Source: Ruminococcus sp. UBA3800
GTDB lineage: Bacteria; Bacillota; Clostridia; Oscillospirales; Ruminococcaceae
Assembly (NCBI GenBank): GCA_002368715.1
Contig: DFEO01000023.1
Coordinates: 1-8,349 of the forward strand
Direction of reading: 5' to 3'
Length of the DNA stretch: 8,349 bases
In this document: in pieces, positions 4,857 to 8,349 of the stretch
Layout: every line of letters starts with the position of its first letter
How positions within the stretch are numbered: the stretch's first letter is position 1
Notes under the pieces: generated by a model
Seen by the model: only the letters and a program-made list of their open reading frames with translations
Database searches by the model: none
What the model was told of the DNA's origin: nothing
Position numbers and translations under genes: made by a program

Positions 4857-6794
4857 ATGAAAAGAAAGCTTATCGGGTTTTTAACTGCAAGCCCCGAAAA
4901 TGAAAACCAACAGCGGCTTCTTGAAGGGCTTTTTTCACAATGCAAATACTACGGCTATGATGTTGCCGTAGTGTCTCCCCTTGTGCAGATATGTCATTAT
5001 TTCAAGGACTACCTAAAGGGAGAAATGAACATTTATAATCTTATCAATCTTGATCTTTTCGACGGTCTTGTCATTGATACTGTCAGCTTGTCCGAGGATA
5101 ACGTCAGCTGGGTGATAGAAGCTATTGGTAAGCAGCTGCATAAAGTAGGATATAATAACGTTGTTTCCATAGATATCCCTATCGAAGGCTTTCATATGGT
5201 GGAGACCGATGATGTTTCGGCCTTCAAAACCATCACAGACCATATTCTGGACGTTCATCACTGTCAGAACGTCTGGGTGCTTTGCGGACCAAAGGGGATG
5301 ACTGTCAGCGAAAAAAGGATCTTAGGTATCCAGCGTTCCTTCGAGGCTCACGGCAGAAAGCTCAATATGAGAAACGTCACCTATGGTGATTTCTGGTATA
5401 CAAGCGGTGAGGAGCTCGCACAAACGATATCCGATATGGAAAGAAAGCCGGATGCGGTCATCTGTGGCAACGATCATATGGCTATCGGACTTGCAAACGG
5501 GCTGTTGAAAAGAGGTATAAGTGTTCCGGATGAGGTCATTGTGACAGGGTTTGATGCGACCGCCGAGGGTGTTGTGAATGATCTTGCGATCACAACATAC
5601 ACTCCCGAGTCGGGAGCTGCGGCTGCCGAGGCTGTGAACTATCTGAGAAGTCTTATAGACCCGGACAAGACTATTATCGACTCTGCGGATGCCGGATATG
5701 GCGGTCTGCTTTGCTGTGACAGCTGCGGATGCAGAACTAATATGAAGTATGTAAGAAGAAGACTCGGAAAGTCACTTTATAAGAGCCATATAAATTACGG
5801 AGAGGTCGGCATTGCTGACAGAGTAAATATCGGCAGGCTTATCGAAAGCTATATGTTTGAAAACCTTACCAGTGCAGAATCGCCCGAAGATTGTCTGAAA
5901 AGAATATTCGCAAACATTTATCTTGTAAGACCGTTTGACCACTTCTATCTGTGTCTGCGTGATGACTGGACAGAGCACGACAAAAAGCTTGTGGAGCATT
6001 ATCCGCCAAAAATGCGGATGGTCATGCACGCTGTCCCGGGCGAGTTTTCCGAAGGCAGCGGCCAGTTTTGTGAGGACTCGCCCGAGCGGGAATTTGACAC
6101 CAGACTTATGATACCTTCTCTGAAGGATGAGAGAAGCGAGCCTTGTGTTTTCTACTTCTCTCCTGTGCATTTTGAGGACAACACCTTTGGGTATGCTGTT
6201 TTGCAGTGCGCTTTGCAGAAGATGCGTAAGCTGGATGTCGTTTTCCACAACTGGATAAGGAACCTGGACAATGCTCTTGAAATGGCAAGGGCACAGAACA
6301 GGCTTCGTGATTTCTCTGAGAGGGACCCGATGACAGGACTTCTGAACAGACGTGCGCTTGACAACTGGCTTGATGAGATAAAGCCCGACGAGAAAAGACA
6401 CGCTTTGTTTATGGTCATTGATATGGACGGGCTCAAAACGATAAACGACAATTACGGCCACCTTGAAGGTGACTTCGGGATAAACTGCATAGCTGAGGCT
6501 GTCAAAAGCATAACACACTTCAATGAGCTTTGTGTGCGTGCAGGCGGTGACGAATTCTATCTGGTCGGGCTCGGCGATTATGACGAGAACACTCTTATAG
6601 AGAGAGAAAAAGAGTTTTATGAAAAGCTCGATGAGATAAACAGCACATCGGGCAAGGAATACCAAGCGACAGCAAGTGTCGGGAGCGCTATCTGCGATTA
6701 CAGCGACGAAAACACATTCAAAAAGCTTTTGAAGCAGGCGGATGCAAATATGTATCGGAATAAATACGAGAGAAAGAAAAAGCACATCTTATAA
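4857..6794 (+). CDS. LacI-type sensor / GGDEF protein (probable diguanylate cyclase)
   Basis: A 645-residue cytosolic protein without signal peptide, membrane segment or helix-turn-helix. Residues about 3-280 form a LacI/periplasmic-binding-type sensor that starts directly at the first strand (K-L-I-G-F-L) and contains the classic G-N-D-H-M-A-I-G-L-A-N-G-L, V-P-D-E and V-T-G-F-D-A segments near 204-234. A cysteine motif C286-C-x2-C290-x-C292 follows. Residues about 300-460 are unassigned, possibly GAF-like, then a helical linker (about 465-488). The C-terminal GGDEF domain begins at D490-P-M-T-G-L-L-N-R-R, has the metal/nucleotide segment D522-M-D-G-L-K-T-I-N-D-N-Y-G-H, and an intact G563-G-D-E-F567. 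The inhibitory RxxD site is replaced by H-F-N-E. Likely role: making cyclic di-GMP in response to a small ligand, perhaps a sugar. No EAL domain or effector is nearby. It diverges from pta and converges on the ABC gene. Confidence 0.92.
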   Translation: MKRKLIGFLTASPENENQQRLLEGLFSQCKYYGYDVAVVSPLVQICHYFKDYLKGEMNIYNLINLDLFDGLVIDTVSLSEDNVSWVIEAIGKQLHKVGYNNVVSIDIPIEGFHMVETDDVSAFKTITDHILDVHHCQNVWVLCGPKGMTVSEKRILGIQRSFEAHGRKLNMRNVTYGDFWYTSGEELAQTISDMERKPDAVICGNDHMAIGLANGLLKRGISVPDEVIVTGFDATAEGVVNDLAITTYTPESGAAAAEAVNYLRSLIDPDKTIIDSADAGYGGLLCCDSCGCRTNMKYVRRRLGKSLYKSHINYGEVGIADRVNIGRLIESYMFENLTSAESPEDCLKRIFANIYLVRPFDHFYLCLRDDWTEHDKKLVEHYPPKMRMVMHAVPGEFSEGSGQFCEDSPEREFDTRLMIPSLKDERSEPCVFYFSPVHFEDNTFGYAVLQCALQKMRKLDVVFHNWIRNLDNALEMARAQNRLRDFSERDPMTGLLNRRALDNWLDEIKPDEKRHALFMVIDMDGLKTINDNYGHLEGDFGINCIAEAVKSITHFNELCVRAGGDEFYLVGLGDYDENTLIEREKEFYEKLDEINSTSGKEYQATASVGSAICDYSDENTFKKLLKQADANMYRNKYERKKKHIL

Positions 6795-6800
6795 TGAAAA

Positions 6801-6835
6801 AGCGGTATGTCACCGGTCAAGGATGACATACCGCT
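6801..6835. terminator. Bidirectional terminator between the GGDEF and ABC genes
   Basis: A perfect 12-bp stem (AGCGGTATGTCA at 6801-6812 with TGACATACCGCT at 6824-6835) around an 11-nt loop lies in the 47-bp gap between two converging genes. Read leftward it is followed by TTTTTC, a good U-tract for the ABC gene. Read rightward it is followed by AAAGTTTTATT, a weaker one for the GGDEF gene. Confidence 0.92.
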
Positions 6836-6841
6836 AAAGTT

Positions 6842-8349
6842 TTATTCAAGCTCAAAAGCGCCTGTGTAAAGCTGATAATACTGTCCCTTTGCTTCGATAA
6901 GCTCATTGTGGGTGCCACGCTCGATTATCGAGCCGTGATCGAGAACAATGATAACATCCGAGTTCTTGACGGTAGATAATCTGTGGGCTATAACAAACAC
7001 GGTCCTGCCATGCATCAGCCTGTCCATACCCTTGGAAACGATCTGCTCTGTTCGGGTATCTATCGAACTGGTCGCCTCATCAAGTATCATAACAGGCGGA
7101 TCGGCAACGGCTGCTCTTGCTATCGCAAGCAGCTGACACTGACCCTGCGACAGATTAGCTCCGTCGCCCGAAAGCATCGTGTTATAGCCGTCAGGAAGCT
7201 TCTTGATAAAGCTGTGTGCTCCCGAAAGCTTTGCAGCCTGGATACACTCCTCATCGGTAGCTTCAAGGTTTCCGTACCGGATATTGTCCATAACAGTACC
7301 TGTAAACAGGACCGTATCCTGCAAAACGATACCCAAAGACTTTCGCAGTGATGATTTTTTGATCTTATTGATATTTATATCATCATAGCGTATCTTTCCA
7401 TCAGCGATATCGTAAAAGCGGTTTATCAGGTTTGTTATCGTTGTCTTTCCGGCACCGGTAGCACCGACAAAGGCTATCTTCTGGCCGGGCTTGCCGTAAA
7501 GGGTGATATTGTGAAGTATCATCTTCTCGGGGTTATAGGCAAAATCGACATCAAAAAAGCGAACATCGCCCTTCAGAGGTGTATAAGTCGTTGTGCCGCT
7601 GTCCTTATGGAAATGCTTCCATGCCCAGAGTCCCGTCTTTTCAGAAGACTCTGTCAGCTTGCCGTTTTCTTCCTTTGCGTTGACAAGCTCAACATAGCCG
7701 TCGTCTACCTCCGGCTGCTCGTCTATAAGCGCAAAAACACGTCTTGCGCCGGCAATACCCATAACGACAGAATTTATCTGGGGGGATATCTGCATTATTG
7801 AACCTGCAAACTGTCTGCACATTCCGAGGAACGGAACTATGACAGCTATCGAGAACGGAAGTCCCGAAAGCGAAACATTACCTACGCCCAGCTCAAGGAA
7901 AAGGCCGCCTGCCACAGCAACAAAAACATAAACAAGATAGTTTACGTTATTTACTATCGGCATCAGTGTATTCGAGTAGTAATTAGCTTTATAAGCAGCC
8001 TCATAAAGCGCGTCATTGGCTTTGTCAAAGGTCTCCTGCGAGTCTTCCTCGTGGTTGAATACTTTTATGACCTTCTGGCCGTTTATCATTTCCTCGATAA
8101 CGCCTTCTGTCTTTCCGATAGCTTTCTGCTGCTGCATAAAGTATTTGGCTGACTTTCCGCCGATCTTTTTGGTTATGATTATCGTAACTGCGGAACCAAG
8201 GATGATAACAAGGCCCATAAGGATCGAGTAATACATCATTATGCAGAGGATAGTTATGACTGTGATAAGTGATACCAGCAGCTGTGGGAAGCTCTGCGAG
8301 ATCATCTGTCTCATAGCATCGACGTCATTGGTGTAATGGCTCATGATAT
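6842..8349 (-). CDS. ABC exporter, fused membrane and ATPase domains (5' end off the window)
   Basis: The visible 500 residues are the C-terminal part of a multidrug/lipid-type ABC half-transporter. The frame is open to the window edge. The apparent start M-S-H-Y-T-N-D-V-D is really the well-known internal segment of the membrane domain and has no ribosome site, so roughly 120-130 N-terminal residues are missing. Counting from that Met, membrane helices lie near 21-39, 41-58, 131-150 and 163-180. The ATPase domain has Walker A G294-A-T-G-A-G-K-T301, Q-loop Q342, signature L398-S-Q-G-Q402, Walker B ending L421-D-E423, D-loop S-S-I-D and switch H454. All ATPase residues are intact, so this is a catalytically competent subunit. 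A long linker (about 211-258) with a W-A-W-K motif joins the domains, as in many clostridial exporters. Such proteins often work as heterodimers; a partner gene could lie beyond the right edge. The substrate cannot be predicted. Confidence 0.95.
   Translation of the reverse strand, partial: IMSHYTNDVDAMRQMISQSFPQLLVSLITVITILCIMMYYSILMGLVIILGSAVTIIITKKIGGKSAKYFMQQQKAIGKTEGVIEEMINGQKVIKVFNHEEDSQETFDKANDALYEAAYKANYYSNTLMPIVNNVNYLVYVFVAVAGGLFLELGVGNVSLSGLPFSIAVIVPFLGMCRQFAGSIMQISPQINSVVMGIAGARRVFALIDEQPEVDDGYVELVNAKEENGKLTESSEKTGLWAWKHFHKDSGTTTYTPLKGDVRFFDVDFAYNPEKMILHNITLYGKPGQKIAFVGATGAGKTTITNLINRFYDIADGKIRYDDININKIKKSSLRKSLGIVLQDTVLFTGTVMDNIRYGNLEATDEECIQAAKLSGAHSFIKKLPDGYNTMLSGDGANLSQGQCQLLAIARAAVADPPVMILDEATSSIDTRTEQIVSKGMDRLMHGRTVFVIAHRLSTVKNSDVIIVLDHGSIIERGTHNELIEAKGQYYQLYTGAFELE

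Noticed and set aside
4839..4859. Longer start of the sensor-GGDEF gene at ATG 4839
   Set aside because: It has no ribosome site at a proper distance, while GGAGGG sits 6 nt before ATG 4857, which also begins directly at the first strand of the sensor fold.
5772..6785. 337-codon open frame on the minus strand inside the sensor-GGDEF gene
   Set aside because: It lies fully antisense to a gene with recognisable domains, has no family features, and its composition is what an antisense shadow would give.
8342..8344. ATG as the true start of the ABC exporter
   Set aside because: The encoded segment is internal to the family's membrane domain, the frame stays open to the edge, and the N-terminal helices would be missing. 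The gene is cut by the window.

Overview
The window looks like a chromosomal piece of a low-to-mid GC anaerobic Firmicute. I would guess the Ruminococcus/Oscillospiraceae group. The basis is strong GGAGG ribosome sites, sigma-A promoters with extended -10 elements, a DUF4261 protein, a cytosolic LacI-sensor/GGDEF protein and a clostridial-style ABC exporter with a Trp-Ala-Trp linker. The genus is an inference from gene style, not a database match. No phage, insertion sequence, CRISPR array or classical defence island is visible.

Layout, left to right. Positions 1-9 hold the first three codons of a leftward gene that runs off the edge, with its ribosome site and promoter at 20-115. Next is a leftward unit: a tRNA-Arg(CCG) at 1030-1103, followed after only 26 nt by a DUF4261 gene (239-1003) that ends at a hairpin terminator (188-214). 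Between this tRNA and the stop of metG (1462) lie three tandem copies of a GC-rich, hairpin-forming element of about 105 bp, repeating every 116-117 bp (1107-1444). Then come metG (leftward, own consensus promoter), a terminator, and pta (leftward, own extended -10 promoter).

From the pta promoter region a rightward gene diverges. It encodes a 645-residue protein with a LacI/periplasmic-binding-type sensor, an unassigned middle region and an intact GGDEF domain. Its upstream region carries an 11-bp-spaced direct repeat and a 10-bp palindrome just ahead of a possible -10. A 12-bp perfect hairpin (6801-6835) acts as a shared terminator with the converging ABC exporter gene, whose 5' part lies beyond the right edge.

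Most genes are housekeeping or general metabolism: methionyl-tRNA synthetase, phosphate acetyltransferase and an ABC exporter. They appear to be separate transcription units. The points most worth a second look are the tandem repeat array, the tRNA fused to the DUF4261 message, and the sensor-GGDEF protein with its cysteine motif, missing inhibitory site and possible response-regulator box. I see no convincing multi-gene novel system.
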